DNA of 64,000 nt from Drosophila miranda (lineage: Eukaryota > Arthropoda > Insecta > Diptera > Drosophilidae). Every line of letters starts with the position of its first letter. The first letter of the stretch is position 1. This document shows, in pieces, positions 21,146-34,758 of the stretch. Location: positions 16,970,001-17,034,000 of the forward strand of contig NC_046676.1 of assembly GCF_003369915.1 (NCBI RefSeq), in the 5' to 3' direction. Position numbers and translations under genes: made by a program. The notes beneath the pieces are model-generated. The model searched no databases and was not told where the DNA came from. It worked only from the letters and a program-made list of their open reading frames with translations.

Positions 21146-21595
21146 GATGCTGCTTGAATGTGGGCCAATGTGGATTGTTTACGTCTTTCCTGCTACCGCG
21201 TTACATATTCCATCAGCTGTTCCGGCCAGGGCTGGCGACTCTTCTCGTGCACCAAGCAGCAGCCAGATTTACACTTAAATTTAGACAAAATTAATTAACA
21301 ACTGCGACACATCGAAGCTTTTTATTTGACATGTTCATTTGTTGGTGCTATCATACCTATGCCTGTACATACACACAGCGTATTAAATTGTATCCTTAAA
21401 ATATATGCATTTTCTATCCATGACCTATGATCCTGGAAAGAGTATGAAAGGTTCGACTTGAGTAAATCTACTTTTACCTGGAATTCACTGTGATTAGAGT
21501 TGTCGTAATCTCTTCTGATTGGACATTAATACATATGTATGTATATAGCAGAAATAAAGCCCATTTCTTGAATTAGTTCACTCGACAACGCAATC
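21146..21595. promoter_or_regulatory. Divergent MIPEP/HSDL2-like promoter region
   Basis: 450 bp between divergent start codons. It is AT-rich toward the dehydrogenase side, with no coding frame and no strong core promoter motif that I recognise. Confidence 0.4.
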
Positions 21596-22637
21596 ATGAA
21601 GAACACTGGGTAAGTCTGCACAAACTAGGGGCGAGGCGAAGTCAAAGTTGTTCGCTAATCTGACTAATCCCTTAGCAAGCTGAGAGGCAAAACCCTGTTC
21701 ATTACCGGCGCATCCCGTGGAATCGGCAAGGCGATAGCCCTGAAGGCAGCTCGCGATGGGGCGAATATAGTGATCGCTGCCAAGACGGCGGAACCACATA
21801 CCAAGCTACCTGGAACCATCTATACGGCGGCTGAGGAGAGTAAGTGAGCTCGTGCAGCCGTTTCTGGATGGAGTTTGACCTTTGTATTCCGCACTAGTCG
21901 AGCGGGCTGGAGGCCGGGCGTTAGCCTGCATTGTCGATGTGCGCGATGAGAAGCAAGTCCAGCAGGCCGTGGAGGCAGCAGTGGCCAAGTTCGGAGGCAT
22001 CGATATCGTTATCAACAATGCCAGTGCCATATCCATGACCCCCACACTCGACACGGAGATGAAGCGCTATGACCTGATGCAGAACATCAACACCAGGGGG
22101 ACATTTCTGGTGTAAGTGGGCCATCGGGCTTATCTGCCAATCTCATTGCGTCCGATCAAACTCCACAGATCGAAAAGCTGCTTGCCGTATCTGCTGAAGA
22201 GCGACAATCCGCACATACTGAACCTGTCTCCCCCGCTGAACATGAAGCCGCAGTGGTTCGCCAATCACGCCGCGTACACGATCGCCAAATACGGAATGTC
22301 CATGTGTGTTCTGGGAATGTCGGAGGAGTTCCGTGACCAAGGAATCGCCGTAAATGCTCTGTGGCCGCGTACAACGGTTCACACGGCAGCGGTGGAGATG
22401 CTCAGTGGCCCAGAGGGGGCTTTGTACTCCCGCAAGCCCGAGATAATGGCCGACGCTGCCTATGCAATTATTAGCCGGGATGCAAGGGACTACACCGGAC
22501 ATTTCTTCATTGACGATGATGTTTTGCTGGATGCTGGTGTGAAGGATCTTGCCAAATATGCCTGCTATCCGGAGAATATACATAAACTGGCTACGGATAT
22601 ATTTTTGGACGATACAGGACCTTTTGCTAAATTGTAA
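21596..22637 (+). CDS. HSDL2-type short-chain dehydrogenase without SCP2 domain, 286 aa
   Basis: Short-chain dehydrogenase/reductase closest to the N-terminal domain of hydroxysteroid dehydrogenase-like protein 2. Exons: 21596-21609, 21676-21839, 21898-22111 and 22169-22637 (861 nt). The Rossmann motif TGASRGIG spans residues 15-22, followed by the HSDL2-characteristic NIVIAAKTAEPHTKLPGTIY. NNAS is at 99-102, Ser151, and Tyr167-x3-Lys171 (YTIAK) completes the catalytic set. HSDL2 proteins usually run past 400 residues with a C-terminal SCP2 sterol-carrier domain. Here the frame stops after the SDR domain, and I see no SCP2 coding sequence in the next 700 bp. The last residues are AKL, matching the PTS1 peroxisomal consensus, so a peroxisomal location is likely. 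The substrate is unknown. Confidence 0.88.
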
Positions 22638-23040
22638 ATTGCATGTATTTTATTGCCATCGCTGGTTACATGTTCTATGGGATAAATAACATAAAAAGGG
22701 TTTAATTTGACTCTAATGATTAAACTATTGGCTCTGTATGGATATTTTGAACTAATGCCGAATTCGTTCCGTTTACCGCTAAATTAACTTATAAGTCTAG
22801 CGAGGGCTGACGGTTTCAGGAATGGAATATCAAAATTGTGCAACAGGGTATTCTCTTTATTATTATTCTCTTATGTTTTTTTTGTTGACCTTTTTTATGC
22901 TATGTCCAATAAAAGCAAGTATTTAAAATAAACCAGTTAAGTAGAAAATAGGTTCATTAATTGGATACAATTATGTGGGCAGAGCTGAGAGATCTATCTA
23001 GCTAGAAATATTCGACGGAATATCAAAAACGAGGAATATG
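22638..23040. other. HSDL2-like 3' region
   Basis: AT-rich non-coding sequence holding the 3' UTR of the dehydrogenase, with AATAAA-type signals near 22908 and 22926. No gene recognised. Confidence 0.5.
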
Positions 23041-23058
23041 TATAAAGAACTTGAATTC

Positions 23059-23217
23059 GTCGGTATATTTACGGTATATTTTGAAAATGAGGCGGTATGT
23101 TTCGGTATAATTCTGAGCGTCGGACGGTATATTTTATCGATAAGTCTGCTGGTCACACTGGCGGGTCGGTATATTTCTGAGGGTCCGACGGTATATTTCG
23201 ATAAATCGGTCACACTG
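23059..23217 (+). promoter_or_regulatory. Gp210 promoter: array of Motif 6, DRE and Motif 1 sites
   Basis: CGGTATATTT, the core of the fly housekeeping Motif 6, occurs exactly five times (23061, 23072, 23125, 23167 and 23189 onward), with two degenerate copies near 23093-23112. A DRE TATCGATA lies at 23135-23142. Motif 1 (YGGTCACACTR) occurs exactly at 23150-23160 and 23207-23217. All lie within 360 bp of the Gp210 start codon on the coding strand. Confidence 0.8.
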
Positions 23218-23410
23218 AACATCAATTCCCTGGCATTTTAATTTATGAAAACTGCGCGTGTTTGTGTTATTTCCTTAAAGTAGTTAAAAGTTATAAAAAT
23301 AAGTTGCGAAGTTACGAAGAAAATAAGTTAAGTCACCAGAGAACGCTGCTGCCCATTTGCAAAGAAGAGCTATTAACTTATTGTAAAAAAAACGCGGTTA
23401 TAATCTCGAT

Positions 23411-26400
23411 ATGGCATCATTTGTCTTATACTTCGTACTCCTAATATTTGCGGCTCATAAATTGGCTGACGCTGCGAAGTTAAACCACCCGCGAGTGTTG
23501 CTTCCCATTTTTAACGACAAACCCGTCAACTTCACTTTGGAGGTGGACGAACGAAATTGCTACAAATGGTAAGAGGCGTCGGCACGGCTAGACCGGCATT
23601 TTAACCTCAAAATATTTGTTTTTGTTGTTTGGTATTTGATTGCTGCTGGAGCGAATTGAAGGGTCGCAAGCAATGACTATGCAATACCAAGATATTGCGC
23701 CAGGATCAAATACTTCTCTTTTGGGCTAGCATCCTAAGCATTGCTTAAAAGCTAGTTCCGTCTACGGGCCGCCCCCCATACACTATCTTGGTATTGCATA
23801 GTCTTTAATGTTTTATTTTAGGTTTTATGATGTTTTAACGTCGACTGACGGACACTAACCTCAAATTAACCTAACCTCAACAAAATATTACCATACCTAC
23901 ATACAAATATATTTCAGGACATCTTCCCGTCAAGACCTTATATCTGTGCAACCGGTGTATCATGGCTTCAGCGAATGCGCCTACGAGGCAGTGGTCACAG
24001 TGCGGACCCGCGAGCGACGCCGCAACACGGCCATCGTGTTTGCGGAGGAAGTGCAGACCGGTGCCACGCTGCGCTGCGACGTGATAGTGGACAAAATTAG
24101 CAGTCTGAACGTGCGGACTGCCACACGGCAGCTCTACCTGGAGGAGGCGCCAGCGATCTTCGAGCTGCACGCCTTCGACTCTCAGGGCAACGAGTTCTTC
24201 ACCCTCGAGGGAATCGAGTTCCACTGGGACATCTCGGAGCATGACAGCAAGATGCCGCCCGCAATGCGGTTCCTAACCTTCTCGAAAAGCCCCTACCACA
24301 CTGTGCCCCCCGCCCTCGAGAAATTCGAAGCCGCTGGCATCAAGGGCTACATGATACTGCTGGAGGGCATCAATACGGGCACTTCAAAGATAACAATCAC
24401 AATGCCCTATGGCGAGTACAGGAATGTGAAGCCGCTGGAAATATATATCAGTGTACTGGCCAATATCATTATCGAGCCTTCCGAGGTTACGATACTGAAA
24501 AAAGACTCCATTAGCTTCCGCATTCTCCAGTTGAAGATGGACAAGCTGCATGACATTACGAAGAGCAACCAGTACTTCCTCGAAGTGGAGGATGCCACAG
24601 TGGCCAGCTTGATGGGCAACACTGCAACTGGAAACGAACTGGGGCGCACCCAGGTCATATTGCGTGATCGAAACATGCCGGAAACCGACAAGAACACCAA
24701 GGGGCCCAGTGCCCTGTTGACAGTGGCAGAGCCCCATAAGCTGGGCATCAGCCTCCTGCCTCACAACAACTGGGTGACGGTGGAGGGCGAGCGGCACGAG
24801 GTGGCCTTCGACCTATACGCTCCAGATGGCCAGAAGGTTATGTTGGGCAGAAAGTTCGGCATTAGCTCCCGACTGGATGAGTCTCTGTTTGGCATCATCG
24901 GCAGAACGGCAAACGGCAGCCGTCTGTATGGCGAAGCCCTGAAGAAGGGTGTCAGCCTGATCCATGGCACATACAAGAAGGTAAATAAATGACGATGGCC
25001 TCTCCAGTTCTTTTCTGAGATTCAATCTATTGCAGCTCATGGTGGAGGCAGAGCTGCAGATCTTTGATGAGTTGCGGCTCAAACCCACTAAGGTGATCCT
25101 GCCCTACGATCCGAACAGCATAAAGCCGTTCAAGCTGCAGTTTCATGCGACTGGCGGGGACAACAGCTACGTCTGGTTCTCCGGCAATCCGCAGGCCCTG
25201 CAAATCGACGCCCAAGGCTTGGCCACTACCGAAATCCGGGACGTACGTGCCTCCACTGGCACGCAGGAGCAGCACGAGGACGGAAACCTGCTGGCTACCC
25301 ACACCACCGTCAAGGTGGCCCTTGCCAAGAACCAGAACGTGGTCCGATTGGCTCAGATCTACTTCTTCTCGCCGAAGCGGCTCGAGATCAAGAAGTACAA
25401 CTTCGAGACGGCCCTCAAGGACTACGTGCTTCTGCACGTGGCTGTCTTCGGCCATGTCAACGACTCGGATGTGCCGTACACAAACTGCGATAACTTGCAC
25501 TTCCAGCTGGACTTCAGCCAACCCATCCTGCAGCACGAGAGCAACGGAGAAGCTGTTGAACTAGCTGATGATGCGTGTCATGTGCTGAGGCTGCGGGCCA
25601 CTGCCGTGGGCAGCACCTCGCTGCGCGTATCGTATGTCTTTCAGAACAAAGTGCTTCAGGACACGGTCGATCTGCATGTGTACGAGGCGCTGAGCGTCCT
25701 GAATCCCGTGGAGAACGAGCTGGTGCTGCCCATTGGCGCGTCGCGAAACATGATCTATGTGCATGGGCCGCGCCGCATCTTTACCCTGGAGGCGGAGCTC
25801 ATCAAGGCCACAAACTTCAACGGCAAGATCGTCGATGTGTCGGAGATTGAGTTCGACACCCAGGACCCCATCACCTCGTTCAATGTGCAGTGCCGCCAGC
25901 TGGGCGAGACGGAGTTCACCTACCGCGTGTACAACAGCCTGGCCACGTCCAATTTCGTCGCGTATAGTTCGACGGTGACCACCAAGGTGCACTGCGTGAA
26001 GCCGCGCTTCCTGAAGCTATACGCCAGACAAGAGCTGCGCCAGTCGTGTCCCCTTGAGCACCGCTCCTCGCTGGTGTACCTCAAGAGCCAGGAGAATACC
26101 TTTAAGATCGAGATAGAGGTGCAGGACGCCAAGAACCGCAGGCTCATGAACGTCAGCTCGCTGTGGCTGGAATGGGAGTTTGCCTCTGGCGACGAGCGAT
26201 ACCATGTGGACAACATTCCCCATCGTCAGCTGTCCGAGCTGGAGTACTTCCACGGCGTCAGCGTCCCTTCTGCCGAAATCCTCGTCCTCACACTGAACAA
26301 GGTGGCGCCGAACTTCCGCATCAAGGGCACGGTGGTCCACTACAACGATAAGATGCTGTCCCAGCAGAACATTAACGCGGAGCGCCCTCCCTTTGGGGTC

Positions 26401-29400
26401 GAGAATGTACGTGTTTCGTGGAACTCGCACTCAAGCCAGTGGTTCCTAACTAACAGCCTTTTGTCTTTTTCGCAGCGAAAAACGGGCAGTGTCACTACGC
26501 CGTTGATTGAGAACGAGATCAGGTTCCACACGGTGAACAGAACGTTGCTGCCGAAGGATGCAATCAGCATCTACCTGGCCCCCTCGTACAGCGAACGCAT
26601 CCCCCTGGCCCAGGGAAGCGGCTTCTTCCAGATAGAGCTCTCCGAGTCCGGTATTGTCAATGTGGTGCATGACGAGAAGTCCGGCAGTCTGGTGCTGACA
26701 CCGCTTCGTCTGGGCCATACGCGCCTCGAGCTGACCGACCGCTGTCTGATGAACGAGCCCAGCCATCTGTCCATCTCCGTGGTGGGCATCGGCTCTATCA
26801 GCGTGGTCAGCATGGATCGGGTGGAGCGAGCTAATTCCATCGAAGCGATTGTGCAGCTCCTCGACACCAATGACAATGAACTGCACGTGGATCCGCAAAA
26901 TATAGCTGTCTACGACCTCTCCGAGGTCGTCTTTAATCCGAATATATTGAGCGTGCGTCTGGACATGCAGCACAATCTGAGGCCCGGCCAGATACGGTAC
27001 AGCATCACCGGCAAAAATATCGGAGAGACGAAGATAGTCTTCCAGTCCGGCAAGGGGTCGCAGCAAGTGTCCAGCGAGCCGATCGTTGTCCAGGTGTTTG
27101 CCCCGATCCGCCTCTACCCGCGCGACTCCACACTCTTGGTGGGCAGCAGCATCCAGATCTACTGCCAGGGCGGTCCCCAGCCCAACACAAACCTGATCTA
27201 CACCGTGGAGAAGGAACAAGTCGCGAGTGAGTGTCAATCGTAGGGACCATTAGGGATGTGCCTAATCTCTTGCTCTCTCGTAATTGTCGCTTAGCCATGA
27301 GCTCCGCCATTGTCACGGCACATCGCCTGGGAGCCAGCAATATCACCGGGAAGTGTCTGATGAAGAACCCCGTCACTGGCAAGGATGAAGTCGTCTCCCA
27401 GGACACCATCGAGGTCCGTGTGGCTGCTCTGAAGGGCGTGGAGATCCGCACACCGCTGGTCCGGATTCGCAGTGGCGCCGTCATGCCCGCCACCCTATGG
27501 GGCCAGCCGGACTTCTCGCCCATGGTGCTGGGAACGCTGGAGGGCATGCAGATCACCTGGACAGTCAGTCAGCTGGGAATCGTGGAGATATTCAATGTGT
27601 TAACCGAAGCGGGTGGGTTGTGTCTCTATACAACGATACGATTACATGTACCGTGCCCCGATACGGCATTGCGGCTCAAAGACCTCAGCTCAATGCCCAC
27701 CCAGTGCACGAAGAACGAATGCTTAATGTTCTCCGATGAGCCTGCACGGTTGAGTTCCAGTGCAGGCACAGATACGGAACATACAAATCATCTGATCCCA
27801 AAAACTTACTGTATTCCTCGAATACTAACATTTGCCATATATATTTTATAGGAATCGAGTACCAGAGCGGCGACCTAATCTCGGTACGTTTGCGCGCCCT
27901 GAATCCCGGCAAGGTCACAATCACAGCGTCTGTGCGTCTGGCAGACGGCAAAAGGCTGCCCTCCTCCAGCGTGGAGCTAATTGGTAAGTGCCCATTCGGC
28001 CGAGCCACTGCCGAGCCACTCACTTCTTTGACCCACTCTGACAATGGCACCGCAAATCGAAATTGTTATCGCAGTTTTCAAAACACTGGAGCTGCTCGGA
28101 CCCAAGCCCATCAAAATGGACGTGATTCTGGCGGCGCCACACAGCACGCTTCAGTTGAAGTCCAACATCGACGAAGCGGTCTATAAGCTGGATGAGCAGA
28201 GCAGCGGCATTGTTAGCGTGACGCCAGATGGCACTGTACACACAAAGGACACCCTCGGACGGGATCTGATAATTGTAAGTGCTTGTGTGCTGCTTGTGTG
28301 CTTGTGTGTTGGGTTTGGATTGCCCAAAATCGGCTTAGTTCGAAAATTGTAAATTGCATTTCCTTTTTTTGCGTCCAGGCCAAAACCGTGGACCAAAATA
28401 TGCCCATCGGCATTGAGGTGAAGGATGTGCAGTACATCCTGGTGTCCCTGGTGCCAAACATAAAATTCAGGCAGCCAGAGCACAAAATACCGCGCGGCAC
28501 GAACCTCGTGTTCAAAGTGTCGCTGCACGACAATCTGGGCAACGAGTTCTCCCACAACATCGAGGACGCCAACGGGCTGCGCTACGATCTGGCCACCAAG
28601 GATGTGGTCGATGCCCAGATCGGCAACAATCTGACAATTGCGGTGAGTGTCCAGTGTCCTGGCCAGAGGCTGTCCATTTTTCAGCACTTTCATAAATCAA
28701 GTTCCTGCAACTTTTATGCCAAAGCATACAAAACTTTTCCTTTGTCATGTTTGCCTGGCGGAGAGAGATCAAGCGTGGCCACGGAGGCGGAGTCGGAGGA
28801 AGCCTTTACTTTTGTGGTTTATATGTAAATTTCCACTTTAAGTTTTTCGGGGCAACTTATTTCAATTTATATTTCTGTGTGCCTCGCCGCCACGCTCTGG
28901 CAGCCAAAAACCTCTGCATTTTAATGCACTAGATAAAAGCAGAGCTCGAGTCAGAGATGGAAACAGAACCGGAGACTGAGCGAGGCCTGCTGCCACCTGA
29001 GGATGAGTACGAGGCGACGGGGGCTGCGCTAAAAATCTCCAAATCCGGCCGCATGGCCACGTCGCCACGTAAAAATGCAGCACATGATGCTCTTAAAAGT
29101 TGCGAGTGACCACAGGCAGAGAGACCACAAGAAGCAGCAGAGGCAGCTGCAGCAGCACATAATGAAAGCTACGGCCCTCTCGAGGCATATTCCCTGTCCA
29201 GGCACATTCCTACTATTCCTACTCGCATTAAATTCAAATGGCAGCCTTTAGTGCTAAAAGATATTAATTTTGAATGTACACTCGCCCCCCCACACACAGC
29301 TGAACCTGCAACGCGAGACGAACAACATGATATCCATCAGTTTAAGGGACACTGTGCGCGTTAAGTATGCTGAGGACTATATCAAGGTGTCCGTCGTTGA

Positions 29401-32400
29401 GTCGCAGAACATCTACCCCACCAAGGTGAGTTGGCTTTGCAGTCGAATTGTGCAGCAGATGTGGCCACAGGATGTGAGCTGACAACAGGACAGGACCACC
29501 CTGCAATGGTCTTGCAATGCTAAACGTTTCTCATAATTCAATCCGATTTGTCTTGTCTCTTGTCCCCCCCCCCCGGATTCATGCACAACCCTGTGTCCCA
29601 CAAAACCAAATCCGCAAATGTTCAACTGCTGCAACCGCATCGCATGCACATCACATGCATCGCACCGCATCAACCTTCGCCTTTGGCCAACCTTCAACGA
29701 ACCTTCGTCACATCCACAGACAATTTTCTCTGTGGGCGACATCATTTGCTTCGATTCACCGCTAACGTTGTCATCGATTTGGAGCAGCTCCAATGAGCAG
29801 ATTGTGACGATTAATAAGCGCACAGGTGAGTAGTTTGCCATCCCCCCTTTTCCCCCTTTTTAGGTACTGTCTCTTTTCTGATTACGATTACGATTACGAT
29901 TATGAGGATAACTATCTTTAATAGTCTGTTGAGTGTGGATTTGATTCGGGTTTGGGAATGGAATTTTTGTTATTGTTACAAAATTTATGCATGCCCGACT
30001 GTCAAGCGTTGCTTGCCCACTGCTGCTGCATGGCATGCCCACTAATCCCGAAAATTGGCCTATATTTCACGTTCGATTTATTGATAACCCAATTAGGCTT
30101 GTTTTCGTCTAGTTTAGGAACAACAAAGCCCCGAACACCGGCAGCGGGAGCTGCCCGAACCCGGCCATTCTCTGGCAATAATTTGCATTAATTACTTGGC
30201 AATCGCGTTGAATTTTCCATAGATTGCATTGCAGGAGAATTGCCAGTAGAGGGTTATATTGGATCGATTCAAATAAAGCATAAATCTGGAATCCTTTGAG
30301 GGATATTTATGCAAGCTCATTTTGGGGATTATTATGTCGAAGGAGGAATGTATTCGAAGGAGTGCACGGCCACAAAACCACGTTTGGTCCCAATGGAAAA
30401 ATTTTGTAATACGAGTACAGTGGCAGGGAAACAATCCTCTAGGGCAAAATTTCCTTTGAGCTTAGAAAGAAAGAGAGAGAGGGAGAGAGAGGGGGATTCC
30501 TTTTGCTCTCCTTTGCTGACTGGGGATATCCTCATCATACAGTTGTCCTTAGGCCAGTGGCACTGCCACTGCCACTGCCACTGCCACTGCCAATGCAGCT
30601 TCCCCACAAACGCTCACAATTCCAGTTGAGCCATGGCCGGAATACGGGTAAACCCCTTGACAAAATTCCCGACGCAAGCCAGCTAAGCGTAATACATTAT
30701 TCATGGAAGACAACTTCTGCCCACGCAACAAACAAATGGAGAAACGCAAAGGAAAATACAACTTTTCACACTTTTCACGTAGCAAACGGTGGCAAAAGGC
30801 TGGGGAATAGGCAAACAGGCAAACAAAACAAACAAACAAAAATGGAGACGTTTAACAGCCACCAAACCAACAGACGAAGAAATGTGGGCAAGGCCAAGAT
30901 GTGATTTCGCTGTGGGTTGTGTTGCCGTCCTTAACTGGGTGTTGCACTCAAGCATAAAGATAAAGTATCTATTGCCAGCCAAGAAGAAGAACTTACCAGG
31001 TGAATAGCTCTGAAAGTTTCTGCCAATAAAATGGACTCGCAGACAGAAGCACAAGCGGTGGCAGCTCCCTACTTCTGTATGGACAGACTTCCCATACAAA
31101 AGAATCTAAGAAGAACGCGACAGATGCACAATGAATCCTCGAGGATACAGTTGCCAGAAGTCTCCGCTGGGACGCTTCCACAATCAGATTCAAACAATTA
31201 AATCATTACAATTCCTCCATCATCTTCGGAGCCTCAAACCATGAACTTGTTGATATCGAGACTCAAACTTTGCTTCGAGGCGGAATTAAAAATTTTGCTC
31301 AACCTGAAATCGGACCAAGTTTCTCCCATTTAAGCATTGTTTGCACAGTTACTTGAAGCACTGGCAAAGATGTACTATAGTATTGTACTCGTACTAGAGA
31401 ATGTATTGAAGGAGGAAGCGTTTTTGACCCCGTCAAACGAGTCTCTTTAGTCTTGTTGTACGAACAGTAGTATTTCCTACTTATTGCACTTCAGCCATCA
31501 GCACCATCTTCAACCCAAAGAAAGTACGAGGAGTATTCTCTACAGCTCTCTTTAAAGTTGTGAAACTTTAGATATAGATATTGGCCTGTTAGGTACTGTT
31601 TCGTGGTAGGAATGTCGGAATGTCTTTGAACAGTGGAACAGTGTGTTTTACTTACTGCACGACTTTAATCGGAAGGTTTTCCAAAGCTTGAAGGAGAAGA
31701 AGTCCTGCTGCGTTGCGTGTCCCTTGAATGCCTCTCCTTCTATGAGACTTATTGGAAAGCGATTATTTATTTCCTTTTCAATTTTCAATTGACTATTTTG
31801 CCATTGTGCAGGGAAGCGACACGAGATCCCCAAGCAATTTATACAGCCAATGTCCTTCCCATCTGCAGATTAGTTTTAGTTAAAGTTTTTGTTGTCGTTG
31901 CTGTTGCTGTTGAAAGGAGAACAAAAGCGGAAAATCAAAGCCAGCAGTCTTGTGGCGTGACAGGCAGCCACTGAGTGGGTAATTCCCCAAACAATTAGCC
32001 ATCTGTTATCTGGCCGTTGCTTAAAGTTGAATTCGCTCAAACAATGAATAATTATCGGGCTGCAGGCACACAATATGTGTACGCTTTCATATGTAAGTAC
32101 ATTATGCGGCCCTGCCCCCAAGCGATGTATCATTCCGTTCATTCCGGTGAACAATAGTTTAAATTGTCTGCTCTTGTTATTACACATTAAGTCCTTACTA
32201 CTAACACCTGCAACTACCCCTATTCAGCTCTAACCCTGAACATTACTTATGCCTCGCTGGATTGGAGAGCTCTTCGTGCAACGAGCACTGCTCATTGGCG
32301 CACACTTGACCGCAGCAAGCATTAATTTAAATCACATTTCGTTTCGTTTAGGCATTGCCCGCGTGCTGAACCACCGCCACAAGGTGGGCGAGAAGATTGT

Positions 32401-34046
32401 GATCACCAGCGGCGATGGGGCCAACCCTGGGGGCTTCATCAAGTACGATCTGGAAGTGCGCGAATCGGATGCGGTAAGCAACTAGCTGCTGCAACTGCTG
32501 TAACTCCTCTCACGTCACCTCACGTTAATCTTGCCTTGCAGATTGTGTTTGCCAAATCGCTGGACATATTCAGTGGATCCGAGTATCGGGGACTGTTGGT
32601 GCTGCGCAACCACATGCAGTCCGAGAAGCACAGCAACCTGGTAGGCTGACCCTTGGCATATCCACTCCTGCTAACTCCTGCTAACCCTCTCTCATTCCCA
32701 GATCACTCACAACGCAACAAAGTGTGCCATTCAACTGGCCGATGAGCCCGTGGATGTCTTCACCTGTCGCCTGGTGGCCAAGGATGCACTCGGCCGGCAG
32801 CTGCTAAACCTCTACAAGGCACAGTCCATGTTTGATGCCAGCAGCGGGCAGTACGTCTGCCGCTTGAAGCTGCTCTCCAGCTTCATCAAGCTGCTGGCCG
32901 TCGTCAAGACAAACATTGTCTATTTGGAGCTGCAGGTGAGATCTGTTCCTATTGTCTTCGACAACTCAATCTACTCAAACCATATCTGTACCTCGCTAAC
33001 CACTATGCTCTGCTCTGCACAGGCGACGATGCCCAGCGGCGTTTTGGATACCATGTCACTGAAATTGGTGCCGGGCATTAAAGTGAAGCCCGAATTGGTC
33101 CAGGTGACCGATTTGAAGCCACAGGAGCTGCAAATCAGTGGGCTGGACAAGGCGCTGCACAAGCTGCAGGTGAGTGGGATGAGCCGCAACGATGCATGCT
33201 TCGGGCTGTTCAGAGACGACGCACTTTGCTCTTATTTGCGAGACAATCATAAGTACAAGTGGGTGGGCCTGAAGGAGTCGCACTCGCACTCGCACTAGCA
33301 CTAGCACTCTGAGCGGTAATAAAATACAGGAAATTGCTTTACAATGTACTCCAGTGATGTTTCCAGCCACTGCCACTGCCACTGCCATCGCCATTGCCAT
33401 CGCCATTGCCAGTGGCCCTGGCGGCTTCTTCAAAGTACAATATTATGTACGACAAGCGCTGAGAGTGCTCTTCGAGCTCAACGGAGCGAAGGGACGGACC
33501 AGCCGAATACTGTTCCATGAATTTAAAAGTTCCTGCTCATGAACTGTCTGTCTGTCCTTGCCGGCCAGGCAACCATCCATTGTTGCCACTGTGGTTGGGC
33601 CGCAAGAATCGCCGCAAGTTGTAGCTGGAGCAGCCGCAGCCGCAGAGGCAGGGGCGGTGCAGAGACAGAGCCACAAGAAGGAGCAGCAGCAATGCAATGT
33701 CAATGCAAGGCATTCGGAGGCAGCAGGCAGCCAGGCCACATTGTGCCACCCACCCTCCCCTCCTCCGTTCTTTGAAGACAGAGCAGAGCAGAGCAGAGCA
33801 GAACAGAGTCGTCTCGCCCTTGTCTGAAAAATGCAAAATGACAGCATTTTGCTTGACTTCCGTTTCCGGCTAGCTTGAGGCTTTATTTGCCCTGGCATTC
33901 AGTAAAATATTAGCTGCATTTGCAGCAACTCTAATTACAGTAAAGTGGCCATTTGAGATATTCAAGATAATTTGCATTTTCGGACAAACCCGAACAACAG
34001 CAACATTAATGTAGCTGACTCTGGAAGTCGCCTAGTGATCTGGCTG

Positions 34047-34082
<36 letters not shown>

Positions 34083-34725
34083 TCTTGGTCGGTTGTCACT
34101 GGTGGTGATTGGCACTTGAATGCTCAGTTCGCCACTCAAAGAGCATCAGCTGCAAGTTGAATGTTTGTTCTGGAGTGGCCACTGGGAGTGGGACTGGGAG
34201 TGGGACTGGGAGTGGGACTGGAACTGGAACTGGGAGTGGATGGGCGCTTAGCAGCTGTCATCGAGATGCAATGGCCATTGTCCGTTCGGGCTGCCCGAAT
34301 AGGGTGTGCTTTGCATTGTTTGAGCTGTCTGTGTTTTGTCCCTCTGTTTGTCTCTGGTGCAATTGAGCGTTTTATTGGTGCAGTACTCATCGGAGAATCG
34401 GGGGCATGCCACTCGAAAGCGGTCCGTTCGTCCGTCCGTCCGTCCGTCCGTCTACTAATCCTCCTGTTGTGTTCCCTCCGCCGGCGCTGATCGCTTTGCT
34501 TTTGATTAATTAATTATTAATTAATTATTTTTAAGCTGATGCCCCGGACCGGCATCAGCCTCACAGGAGACACACCGCAGAAGACATATTATGTGGCTGT
34601 CAATTTCAGTGCTCAGTGCTCGGTGCTCGGTGCTCGGTGCTCAGTGCTCTCGGCACATTTTTATTAAAATGCACATTCATTCTCAAACAGACGACTGTGA
34701 CCGCACTTCCCCCCCCGCACTGCCG

Positions 34726-34758
<33 letters not shown>

